Assembly (NCBI RefSeq): GCF_963675985.1
Contig: NZ_OY780957.1
Coordinates: 1,100,001-1,164,000, forward strand
Source: an uncultured Roseibium sp.
Lineage (GTDB): Bacteria; Pseudomonadota; Alphaproteobacteria; Rhizobiales; Stappiaceae
DNA length: 64,000 bases
Direction of reading: 5' to 3'
Part shown: one piece after another, positions 17,859-26,602 of the stretch
Layout of the letters: each line of letters opens with the position of its first letter
Numbering within the stretch: position 1 is the stretch's first letter
Notes under the pieces: generated by a model
What the model was told of the DNA's origin: nothing
The model's database searches: none
Seen by the model: only the letters and a program-made list of their open reading frames with translations
Program-made: the position numbers and the translations under genes

Positions 17859-18587
17859 TCATGAACGAAACAGCCTGGAATACTTCGTTTCATGCGCCAT
17901 GGAGGCGATGTCGCCGAGAAAGGTGCTGGTGCCGAGATCATCGAGACCGGACCGGAGCGCTTCGTCTGTGATCCCGGCAACCGCCGGTTCGAGCTTTGCC
18001 AGAACCCGCTGGCCGTCGCTCTGGCCGAGCGGCACCGCACGCACTGCCGCCGAAATGACATTGGCCATGAAGGCATGCAGAAAACCGGTTACGGTTGCTT
18101 CGACCGGAATCTCCCAGGCCGCCGCGACCAGACCGACCGCGACCGGATAGGGCCACAGCGTCGGTCTGTCCGGGCCGGACGGATCGGTCAATCGGGTAAA
18201 CAGGCCTGCCGCCGGTCCGTCCGTTTCCGGCGCCCAAGCCTTAAGAACCGCATCGATGAAGGCCGAGCCTTGCGCGCTGGTTTCCAGGTGCCGCTCCTTC
18301 GACGGTTGCAGTGCGAGACCGAGATCAATTAGCTCCCGAACGGTCGCCTCATTGCCCTGCTTTGCCGCGCGCATGGTTTCCTTCAGGAGAATGGCATCGC
18401 TTCGCCCGGATCCGTATTTCAGAATATCCAGAATCCAGGCTTCCAGGCTCGCCGCATCGCAGACATCGTCGTCCTCGATCACCTGTTCCAGGCCGTGGCT
18501 GTAGGTGAAGGCGCCGACCGGAAAGGCCGGGGACAGGAAAGCCAGCAGCCGATAGAGCGAAGCGAGAGAGACAGGTTCAGTGGTCAT
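17859..18587 (-). CDS. ureF: Urease accessory protein UreF
   Basis: A 242-residue all-alpha UreF, which bridges UreD-urease and UreG as a GTPase regulator. Family motifs are LLAFLSPAFPVGAFTYSHGLE near the N-terminus and GFLHAFMANVISAAVRAVPLGQSDGQ in the C-terminal half. The ATG at 18587 gives the conserved start MTTEPVSLASLYRLLAF. The longer frame to 18701 is only the mirror of the ureE histidine tail. The first 11 bp overlap the end of ureE, so the genes are translationally coupled. Confidence 0.95.
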   Translation of the reverse strand: MTTEPVSLASLYRLLAFLSPAFPVGAFTYSHGLEQVIEDDDVCDAASLEAWILDILKYGSGRSDAILLKETMRAAKQGNEATVRELIDLGLALQPSKERHLETSAQGSAFIDAVLKAWAPETDGPAAGLFTRLTDPSGPDRPTLWPYPVAVGLVAAAWEIPVEATVTGFLHAFMANVISAAVRAVPLGQSDGQRVLAKLEPAVAGITDEALRSGLDDLGTSTFLGDIASMAHETKYSRLFRS

Positions 18588-19128
18588 GGGTATGGCTATG
18601 ACCATGGTGATGACTGTGCCCGTGCGAATGCCCGTGGTCCTGATCATGCCCATGACTGTGACTATGACTGTGATCATGATCGTGACCATGGGTCTGGCCA
18701 TGTCCGTAGGCGCCGCCTTCCGGATCGAACGGTCCCTGCAGCGGCGTCAGCCGGCCACCGAGGCGGGTCACCATATCCTCGATCACATGATCACGGCGGA
18801 TGCGCAGTGTCGTTCCCATGAGCTGGGTCGGCAGATGCCGATTGCCGAGATGCCAGGCAATCTTGACAAGATGTCCCATATCGTCGGCTTCGATCTCGAC
18901 GAGGTCCTCGGGTGCGGCCCGCACTTCCACGATCCGGCCGTCTTCCAGCTTCAGGCCATCGCCATGATGCAGGGTGACCGCGCTCGGTTGATCGAGCAGG
19001 AAGGACAGCCCGCCCGCACCGGTCATGACGGCCCGGCGACGATGCCGGTCTTCCCGTTCCAGGGTGATGGTATCGGCGGGAGAGCCGTCCCAGGTACCGG
19101 CGGTCAGAATCTCGGCAACACGGATCAT
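18577..19128 (-). CDS. ureE: Urease accessory nickel chaperone UreE
   Basis: A 183-residue UreE. The N-terminal peptide-binding domain and the C-terminal metal domain (HLVKIAWHLGNRHLPTQL, then LRIRRDHVIEDM with the dimer-interface His) are intact. After GPFDPEGGAYGHG a long His/Asp-rich tail (about 40 residues, more than half His) extends to the stop. Such tails bind several Ni(II) ions in storage-type UreE. The start ATG overlaps the GST stop (ATGA at 19125-19128), and the stop overlaps the ureF start. Confidence 0.96.
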   Translation of the reverse strand: MIRVAEILTAGTWDGSPADTITLEREDRHRRRAVMTGAGGLSFLLDQPSAVTLHHGDGLKLEDGRIVEVRAAPEDLVEIEADDMGHLVKIAWHLGNRHLPTQLMGTTLRIRRDHVIEDMVTRLGGRLTPLQGPFDPEGGAYGHGQTHGHDHDHSHSHSHGHDQDHGHSHGHSHHHGHSHTHDH

Positions 19129-19730
19129 GACGCACCCTTTAGCTTTGCCACAAGGCGCTGAAACGCGGGCCGTTCCCGCAAGCGCTTGAAGTACTCAAAC
19201 AGCGGCCCTTCCTCAGGCAGATCGAACTTGGCGGCAAGCGCCCACCCGGAACAATGGCCGGTGATGATATCGGCGATGGTGAAGGTCTCGCCCATGAGGT
19301 AAGGGCCGTCGCCCAGGCGCTGTTCCAGGGTTTCGAGCGCCCTGCTGAATTCGAGCCTGCAAACCGCCTTGATTTCCGGAACCCGCACCTCTTCGGGATG
19401 AATGAAGGAGTTCTTCGCCGCCGTCCACAGCGCCCCGTCCAGTTCGTCGACGCCGAACTGGGTGAAGCTGTCCTGACGGGCCCGCTCGACAGTGCCTGCC
19501 GGAAAGGTCAGCTTGCCGTGCTTGTCGGCAAGATAGGTACAAATCGCGACGGAATCGGTCAGCACCGCGTCCCCGTCGATCAGGATCGGGATTTTGCCCG
19601 CGGGATTGAGGGCCAGAACGGTTTCCGAACGCGGCGCGGCCGGATCGTGTTCATAAGGCGCGCCGAGCTCTTCAAGGGTCCATAACACGCGCATCACGCG
19701 CGACTGAAATGCCCCGATGACCTTGTACAT
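19125..19730 (-). CDS. Glutathione S-transferase family protein in the urease operon
   Basis: A 201-residue GST. The thioredoxin-fold N-terminus shows VMRVLWTLEELGAPYE, the cis-Pro region LNPAGKIPIL and the glutathione-contact DSVAICTYLADK. The helical domain has LMGETFTIADIITGHC, the N-capping motif of GSTs. The catalytic Ser/Cys/Tyr near residue 10 is probably Ser10 (FQSRVMRV). The gene is inside the urease operon: 20 bp downstream of a Cys-rich hypothetical gene and overlapping ureE by 4 nt. Its connection with urease, possibly thiol or nickel handling, is inferred from position only. Confidence 0.85.
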   Translation of the reverse strand: MYKVIGAFQSRVMRVLWTLEELGAPYEHDPAAPRSETVLALNPAGKIPILIDGDAVLTDSVAICTYLADKHGKLTFPAGTVERARQDSFTQFGVDELDGALWTAAKNSFIHPEEVRVPEIKAVCRLEFSRALETLEQRLGDGPYLMGETFTIADIITGHCSGWALAAKFDLPEEGPLFEYFKRLRERPAFQRLVAKLKGAS

Positions 19731-19750
19731 TCCGTTTCTCTCCTCGGATC

Positions 19751-20263
19751 TCAGTCCGGTTCCGATTGTTTCGGCGCTGCCTGCGCCGCGAAAGATCCGC
19801 CGCTCCGGTGCACCGGCCTCAGCATTGCTTTCGATGTCCCCTCGGTTTCCGAAAGCGCTTTTTGGACGCGGGCATCTCCGGCCGCGATTGCCTCGGCCAG
19901 TTGGCGGAAATCCGGCTCACGGGCAGCCTCTTCATCCGTCAACAATTGGCCGACCATTCCGACATCCCGCCACAGGCTCAGGCCCGCGTCGAACCCGGTC
20001 CAGCGGGTAACGCCATCCGCCAATCGCCCCCGGAAGGCCGCCGCACAACGGTCCGCGGGTTTGCTGTCCTTTTCCCAGTTACCAACGGAAATCAGCAGCT
20101 CGACAGCACCGCTCGCACCATAGTCCCAGTCGGCGAAATAGATCGCATGCGGCTGCCCACCCCTGGTGACATAGCCTTGCGGATAACAAGCTTCCGGATC
20201 GCAACAGGGGCAGCCTCCGGACGGATCGCTGCCCAGTTCGATGGTGATGTCTTCCGCCGTCAT
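19751..20263 (-). CDS. Hypothetical Cys-rich protein in the urease operon
   Basis: A 170-residue soluble protein I do not recognise. The N-terminus has a compact cysteine cluster, GGCPCCDPEACYPQG (four Cys in nine residues), which looks like a metal or Fe-S site, followed by an aromatic-rich stretch (AIYFADWDYG). The C-terminal half is charged and probably helical, ending in a disordered tail. I chose the ATG at 20263; a TTG at 20296 would add eleven residues and reach almost to the ureC stop. It lies between ureC and the GST gene on the same strand, so it is co-transcribed with urease. Confidence 0.65.
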   Translation of the reverse strand: MTAEDITIELGSDPSGGCPCCDPEACYPQGYVTRGGQPHAIYFADWDYGASGAVELLISVGNWEKDSKPADRCAAAFRGRLADGVTRWTGFDAGLSLWRDVGMVGQLLTDEEAAREPDFRQLAEAIAAGDARVQKALSETEGTSKAMLRPVHRSGGSFAAQAAPKQSEPD

Positions 20264-20298
20264 TCCGAAACGCCGATACCGTGGATCTCCTGCCAAGC

Positions 20299-22011
<1,713 letters not shown>

Positions 22012-22063
22012 AGGTTTCTCCTGAAAAGTCAGCCCTCTGGCAATGGTCTGGGTTTAGCTCGCT

Positions 22064-22474
22064 CTAATTCCCAAGCCCGCCTATGAGGTCCTTTAATTCT
22101 TCTGTTCGCGCCTTGGTCATCGTTGCCATGCAGGCGAAGATCAGCATGGGCTCCATCGAGCCTCCGCGCGCCTGAAAGCCGTAGGACTTGCAGGCCTTGT
22201 CCCGATAGGGGAGCCACGCCCGTTGCGCGTCCTTCAGTGCATCGGCCGCGCCCTTCAGCGAGGCGTCCAGATAGCTGTCCATCTCGCGCATCGACGCCAT
22301 GGCGTCCTTGTAGACGGCGTTCAGCTCCGCATCCGCCTCATGCCAGCCCTTCTCGGCGCAATAGGTCATCTCGCTTTGGTTCAGCGGATAACCGCAGTCG
22401 ATGTTTTGCTGGGCGGCGGCGACGCCCACGGACATCAAAAAGACTGCCATTGCCGCGACTGGTCCGGTTTTCAC
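22064..22474 (-). CDS. LprI/DUF1311-type periplasmic protein in the urease operon
   Basis: A 136-residue protein with a signal peptide (cleavage after GVAAA, about residue 21). The mature part shows the DUF1311/LprI pattern: DCGYPLNQSEMTYCAEKGWHEADAELNAVY, then AQRAWLPYRDKACKSYG, with four spaced Cys probably forming two disulfides. LprI of Mycobacterium inhibits lysozyme; most relatives are uncharacterised. Start is a GTG at 22474 overlapping the ureB stop (GTGA). It sits between ureB and ureC and is a periplasmic protein in an otherwise cytoplasmic enzyme operon. Confidence 0.8.
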   Translation of the reverse strand: MKTGPVAAMAVFLMSVGVAAAQQNIDCGYPLNQSEMTYCAEKGWHEADAELNAVYKDAMASMREMDSYLDASLKGAADALKDAQRAWLPYRDKACKSYGFQARGGSMEPMLIFACMATMTKARTEELKDLIGGLGN

Positions 22475-22776
22475 AGCGCACCCATGATCTTCTGGTTAAA
22501 GCCGTAGACCGTCCGGTCGCCGCGAAACGCCACCAGCGTCACCGACCGGCTCTGGCCGGGTTCGAAGCGCACGGCGGTTCCCGCCGGGATATCGAGGCGC
22601 ATACCACGGGCCTTTTCCCGGTCGAACGAGAGGCCTTCATTGGTCTCGTGGAAATGATAGTGGCTGCCCACCTGGATCGGCCGGTCGCCTGTGTTCGAGA
22701 CGTCCAGCGTGACCGTCTCCAGGCCCGCGTTCAGTTCGATTTCGCCTTCGGCGGGAAAAAGTTCTCCGGGAATCAT
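22471..22776 (-). CDS. ureB: Urease beta subunit UreB
   Basis: The 101-residue UreB structural subunit. It begins MIPGELFPAEGEIELNAG and has VTLDVSNTGDRPIQVGSHYHFHETN and RLDIPAGTAVRFEPGQSRSV, all diagnostic of the family. Separate UreA, UreB and UreC chains are the usual bacterial arrangement. Its ATG overlaps the stop of the 67-aa gene (ATGA at 22773-22776), and its stop overlaps the GTG of the LprI-like gene. These couplings tie both small extra genes to urease translation. Confidence 0.97.
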   Translation of the reverse strand: MIPGELFPAEGEIELNAGLETVTLDVSNTGDRPIQVGSHYHFHETNEGLSFDREKARGMRLDIPAGTAVRFEPGQSRSVTLVAFRGDRTVYGFNQKIMGAL

Positions 22777-22976
22777 TTGTTCGTCTCCTTGCGGCGGCGG
22801 AACCAGGCGACGGTGCCGCCGATGCTGAGACCCAGGGCGAAGATCACCAGGGTCTCGATGGTGAAATAACTGGCGGCATCATTGTGCGGATGCGCGTGCT
22901 CCTGCAGGCCCGAATGGGCCAAGGCAGCGGCGTTTGAAAATCCGAGGGCGAAGAGGCCCGGGATGATCCGTTTCAT
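22773..22976 (-). CDS. Small His-rich membrane protein between ureA and ureB
   Basis: A 67-residue protein that would be exported and anchored once. A signal-like N-terminus (RIIPGLFALGFSNAAALA) is followed by a short periplasmic His-rich segment (HSGLQEHAHPHND), then one transmembrane helix (about 42-60, LVIFALGLSIGGTVAWF) and a basic cytoplasmic end RRRKETNK. The His cluster suggests Ni or other metal binding; part of it loosely recalls the His motif at the start of HupE/UreJ permeases, but the protein is far too short to be one. The ATG is preceded by GGAGCATGAG, 21 bp after ureA; coupling with ureB supports expression. Confidence 0.75.
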   Translation of the reverse strand: MKRIIPGLFALGFSNAAALAHSGLQEHAHPHNDAASYFTIETLVIFALGLSIGGTVAWFRRRKETNK

Positions 22977-22997
22977 CTCATGCTCCTTCGGGAAAAA

Positions 22998-23300
22998 TCA
23001 GCGGATCGGATCGTGGACGGTGACGAGCTTGGTCCCGTCGGGAAAGGTTGCCTCGACCTGGACGTCGTGGATCATCTCGGCAATCCCTTCCATCACCTGA
23101 TCGCGGGTCAGCACCTTGGCGCCGGCTTCCATCAGGTCTGCGACGGTGCGTCCGTCCCGGGCGCCCTCGACCACGAAATCGGTGATCAGCGCAATCGCTT
23201 CCGGATAGTTCAGCTTGACGCCCCGTTCCAGGCGGCGGCGGGCAACCATGGCCGCAGTCGCGATCAGCAGTTTGTCTTTTTCACGTGGCGTGAGATTCAA
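22998..23300 (-). CDS. ureA: Urease gamma subunit UreA
   Basis: The 100-residue UreA structural subunit. It starts with the family N-terminus NLTPREKDKLLIATAAMVARRR and includes LNYPEAIALITDFVVEGARDG and the C-terminal VQVEATFPDGTKLVTVHDPI. The start codon is TTG at 23300, supported by a very strong GGGGAGGT 4 nt upstream; no ATG is available in the conserved N-terminus. It follows ureD after 30 bp. Confidence 0.97.
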   Translation of the reverse strand: MNLTPREKDKLLIATAAMVARRRLERGVKLNYPEAIALITDFVVEGARDGRTVADLMEAGAKVLTRDQVMEGIAEMIHDVQVEATFPDGTKLVTVHDPIR

Positions 23301-23330
23301 AACGACCTCCCCTTCGGTGGTAGTCCAGAT

Positions 23331-24176
23331 TCAGCAATGCCAGACCCTCGGCAGGCCCGCTGAACGGTAGGTTTCAAGAAATGTTATCAGGCTATCGCGC
23401 AGCGCCCGGCCGTCGGCGCCGACGAATCGCGCGACCAGAACGCCGTTCCAGGCGCTCGCCGCGGCCCGTATTTTCAGTTGGCCCAGCGCGTCTCGCGCCA
23501 GACCGAGACGCGTATCCGCATCCACCGCGCAATCGACCAGCGTGGCGAAAGCCAGTCCGCCGCCCGCCGTTGCCGGGCCCTTGAGAAGGTCGCACCCGTC
23601 GCCTTCAAGCCGGGCATCATCGGCAAAGACAAGGCGGCCGTCCCGGTGAATCCGCCAGCGATCGCGGAAGCTGACCCGATCGACGGTTTCTCCCATCGCG
23701 GTCCGTCCAAGAACAACCGATTCGATGGCAAGCAGGCGGGCGTCGCCGCCAAGATCCACGGTCATGGATCGATGCAGGCCAGACGCGTTGAACAGAATGG
23801 TTTCCTGCGGCAGCCATTCCAGGGTGGCGCCGTTGCCGGCGGTGAGTCGGTTTTCAATCCCGGCCACGCCACCGGAACTGCGATAGGCCCGTTCGGCCGC
23901 CTGGCTGGTCACGATCGCGTGCCCCCCGGCACCGACGACCGCCTCGTAGGTCAACCGGTCGCCCCCGGTCAGGCCGCCCGATGTATTGATCAGCACGGCA
24001 ACGGGAATACCGTCATAGACCTTCGGCAGCCGGATTTTGGCCGAACCGCTTTGGTGGAGATCGCTGAGGCGGGTCACGCCCGACGCATTCTTGAAGGCAA
24101 CATGACCCCGTCCGCTCACCCGCTGCATACGGGGTGCGATATCATTGATCGGATTCACGATTGCAGCGTCATACAT
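23331..24176 (-). CDS. ureD: Urease accessory protein UreD
   Basis: A 281-residue UreD (UreH), the scaffold that binds apo-urease and recruits UreF and UreG. Family motifs are VAVLINTSGGLTGGDRL near residue 70, VTSQAAERAYRS, LEWLPQETILFNASGL and VVLGRTAMGE. Start at the ATG at 24176 gives MYDAAIVN; the 84 bp of open frame upstream are not conserved in the family. It is the first gene of the operon, so the operon promoter should lie in the 424-bp gap that follows. Confidence 0.93.
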   Translation of the reverse strand: MYDAAIVNPINDIAPRMQRVSGRGHVAFKNASGVTRLSDLHQSGSAKIRLPKVYDGIPVAVLINTSGGLTGGDRLTYEAVVGAGGHAIVTSQAAERAYRSSGGVAGIENRLTAGNGATLEWLPQETILFNASGLHRSMTVDLGGDARLLAIESVVLGRTAMGETVDRVSFRDRWRIHRDGRLVFADDARLEGDGCDLLKGPATAGGGLAFATLVDCAVDADTRLGLARDALGQLKIRAAASAWNGVLVARFVGADGRALRDSLITFLETYRSAGLPRVWHC

Positions 24177-24600
24177 AAATGAACTGGCCTTGCCGCAGAC
24201 GAACCCCGATAGCGCGGGGAAGACGTTCTCCACTTGAAACAGGTTGCCCGGCGAATGCAAGCCGTCCAGCCTGCATCCGCGTTTCCACGCGTTTGATGCA
24301 AACAGGAGGCCATCTCCGATTCCCGCGCGTACTACGACGGTGGCGATCGGTTTTGATCCGCGAAAAGGGATGAATTTTTAAGCGAATGCCCAAAATCGCG
24401 CCAATTCTGCAAATTTCATGAGGTTAGTTTTTGCATTCGGCCGGCCGGATCGTCTATGAATGGGCTTGGCTGGGAGCCGACCGACAATCAGGATCTTAAA
24501 CATCGCTTTAAAGCTGGGGCGTAAAACAGTCTCCGCCCGATACCTGAAATTCGACCGGCAGGCGACCGAAGCCTGAGACCGTGAATCGATCAGCGAGGAT
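24177..24600. promoter_or_regulatory. Divergent intergenic region ureD / DD-carboxypeptidase
   Basis: A 424-bp gap holding the promoters of the urease operon (minus) and the carboxypeptidase gene (plus). It includes an AT-rich stretch around 24360-24435 that is a likely promoter zone. I see no convincing sigma-54 site, NtrC or NikR palindrome, small gene or terminator. Confidence 0.3.
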
Positions 24601-26037
24601 ATGGTGTTCGAAAGATTGCTGCACTCCCGGTTACACGTGTTCGGATTGGCTTTCGCCCTCTCCATCCTGGCTTTTTCAACCGCTCCGCTTCGTGCGGAAA
24701 TCGGCACCTATATCCTGATCGATGCCAAAACCGGCTCCGTGCTGGCTGAACAGGACGCCACCCGGAAATGGTATCCTGCATCGCTGACGAAGATGATGAC
24801 CGCCTATGTGACCTTCAAGGCGATCCGCGACGGCAAGGCGTCACTGAATTCTGTCGTGGTCCAGTCGGCGAATTCGATCAAGGAACCGCCCAGCAAGATG
24901 GGGTTCAAGGTCGGTACGCAATTCACCGTCGAGACCGCCCTCAAGATCATTCTGATCAAGTCGGCGAACGACATCGCCGTTGCCCTGGGCGAAGCGATCG
25001 GCGGGTCCGAACCCGCTTTCATCGACATGATGAATGCCGAAGCCCGCCGCCTGGGGATGCAGGACACGGTCTTCGTCAATCCGAACGGCCTTCCCGACAA
25101 CCGCCAGATCACCACCGCACGTGACATGGCGATCCTGGCCCAGGCCCTCCGGCGCGATTTTCCGCAGGCTCAGAATTATTACAATCATCCCGGCATCAAG
25201 TTCGGCAAGAAGACACTGCGGTCGGCCAATCGTGAATTTCTGATGCGGGTCCGCGGCGCGAACGGCATGAAAACCGGCTACATCTGCAATGCCGGTTACA
25301 ATGTCGCCGCCTCCGTTACCCGCAAAGGCCGCACGCTGATTGCCGTTGTGCTCGGCGCAGCTTCCGGCCTGGAACGCATCGCCTTCACCCGCGATCTGAT
25401 GGACAAGGGTTTCGGGAAACGGTCCGGGCGGTACACGCTGAAGACCCTGCCCCGCCAGGGCGGCAATCCGCCGGCGGACCATTATTGCAAACGCAATAAA
25501 AAACCCGGTGCCAAAGGCATCATGGCGCAGTTTGATATGCAGAGCGGGGAAAGCCGCAGCCCCGTCCTGTCCTACGCCTCCCGCAGCAACGACAGAGGCC
25601 CGGCGATACCCGGTCTCCGGCTCGGCAAGGGAAGCAAGTCTGAAAAAAGCGGCGGAAAAGTGGACGCTTCGGTCAAGCTTGCGAATGGAAAAATCGATTG
25701 GCGCAAGGTGATGGACCGCACCATCGGCCCGCGCCGGATCGCCTATGCGCCGATTCCGGTCGACCTTCACATCCCCGAAGACGCAACTCCGACCGCAGCG
25801 GCCATGGCGGCCGGAGGGACGTTCAGTCCCGTGCTGCCGAAGGAAGGCATACCGCTTCCGACCCCCAATCCCCTCCGGATCCTGGAAATCAAGCTGAAAT
25901 CCGCGGCGAAAGCGGCCGCCCCCGGCGCAGTCGCCCAGAAGGATTTCGTCAAGGCGGAAACAGACGCTCCGATGGCGGCCCCGGGATCCCTGTTCCAGAA
26001 GGGAACCGGAATCGCCGTACCGGCTCCGAAGCCTTAG
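24601..26037 (+). CDS. D-alanyl-D-alanine carboxypeptidase (PBP5/DacF type)
   Basis: A 478-residue peptidase S11 protein that trims D-Ala from peptidoglycan pentapeptides. A signal peptide (about 1-32, ending APLRA) leads into the catalytic domain with the three penicillin-binding motifs: S61-L-T-K64, S-A-N (KSANDIA) and K-T-G (GMKTGYICNAGYN). After about residue 290 comes a roughly 190-residue low-complexity Pro/Ala/Lys-rich extension without PBP5 domain II features, including VDLHIPEDATPTAAA and two Cys near 300. The ATG at 24601 follows GCGAGGAT. It is a single-gene unit. Confidence 0.9.
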   Translation: MVFERLLHSRLHVFGLAFALSILAFSTAPLRAEIGTYILIDAKTGSVLAEQDATRKWYPASLTKMMTAYVTFKAIRDGKASLNSVVVQSANSIKEPPSKMGFKVGTQFTVETALKIILIKSANDIAVALGEAIGGSEPAFIDMMNAEARRLGMQDTVFVNPNGLPDNRQITTARDMAILAQALRRDFPQAQNYYNHPGIKFGKKTLRSANREFLMRVRGANGMKTGYICNAGYNVAASVTRKGRTLIAVVLGAASGLERIAFTRDLMDKGFGKRSGRYTLKTLPRQGGNPPADHYCKRNKKPGAKGIMAQFDMQSGESRSPVLSYASRSNDRGPAIPGLRLGKGSKSEKSGGKVDASVKLANGKIDWRKVMDRTIGPRRIAYAPIPVDLHIPEDATPTAAAMAAGGTFSPVLPKEGIPLPTPNPLRILEIKLKSAAKAAAPGAVAQKDFVKAETDAPMAAPGSLFQKGTGIAVPAPKP

Positions 26038-26104
26038 GGTAAGGAACCTGGACCAAACCTGGGGACCAACCATCGACGTGCCACAAGCCCCGCATGTCCC
26101 TACG

Positions 26105-26120
26105 TTAACGCGATGTTAAC
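26105..26120. promoter_or_regulatory. CtrA-type box upstream of the 86-aa gene
   Basis: TTAACGCGATGTTAAC matches TTAA-N7-TTAAC exactly, the consensus for the alphaproteobacterial cell-cycle regulator CtrA. Further TTAA half-sites follow (CCGTTAAAATTAAC to 26133). The box is 118 bp before the ATG of the 86-aa gene and faces no other gene on the right. Confidence 0.5.
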
Positions 26121-26237
26121 CGTTAAAATTAACAATATGTTCAGAATAGCGTCTGCTGCGGCGCCCTCCTGATCAGCTTCAGGAAAGTCTTCGCGGCCCA
26201 TGCTGGGCAGAAGCCCTTTATTTTATGGAGCATTTCC

Positions 26238-26498
26238 ATGGCTGAACCGAACTCTTCCGCAACGATCCGGGCGCTGGCCGATCTTGCGGAGCTTAGCGCG
26301 ACCCAGCTGGAAGAAGGCCGCTCCGTCGACGACATCATCGAAATCCTGCGCAAGGCAGCCAAGTCCGTCCGCTCGGTCCTGGATCCCGCGGCCGCAGGAT
26401 CTGAAGCTACGGAAGCGGAAACAGACGACACCGAAGACGATCTTGGTCCAGTCGATCTGAAAGAAGAAATGAAGAAGGTCGAGGACCTGTCGGCCTGA
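26238..26498 (+). CDS. Hypothetical small acidic protein
   Basis: An 86-residue protein with no domain I recognise. The first 50 residues are probably helical (ATIRALADLAELSATQLEEG, then VDDIIEILRKAAKSVRSVLD); the rest is acidic and likely disordered (TEAETDDTEDDLGPVDLKEE). It has no signal peptide and no cysteine. GGAG at 26227-26230 precedes the ATG at 26238. The leader contains mutually exclusive small stems: GGGC at 26205-26208 can pair with GCCC on either side. The upstream CtrA box is the best clue to regulation. Confidence 0.65.
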   Translation: MAEPNSSATIRALADLAELSATQLEEGRSVDDIIEILRKAAKSVRSVLDPAAAGSEATEAETDDTEDDLGPVDLKEEMKKVEDLSA

Positions 26499-26541
26499 GG
26501 ATCTCCCTCGCTGGGGCTGGATTTTCTTTTCCGTACATCCT

Positions 26542-26597
26542 AGGTGACTGCCTGAAGGTCCCGGTATCTAGCCGGGACCAGAGGGTTGGAGCCACCT
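26542..26597 (+). promoter_or_regulatory. Nested stem-loops in the leader of the CobW-like gene
   Basis: GGTCCCGG (26557-26564) and CCGGGACC (26572-26579) form a perfect 8-bp hairpin with loop TATCTAG. An outer AGGTG (26542-26546)/CACCT (26593-26597) pairing would enclose it and hold the GGAG ribosome-binding site at 26588-26591. It lacks a T run, so an RNA control structure is more likely than a terminator. Confidence 0.35.
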
Positions 26598-26602
26598 GTC
26601 CC

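Noticed and set aside
18588..18701. N-terminal extension of ureF with a Met/Ile/Thr-rich repeat
   Set aside because: This is the His-rich tail coding region of ureE read in another frame; the conserved UreF N-terminus begins at 18587.
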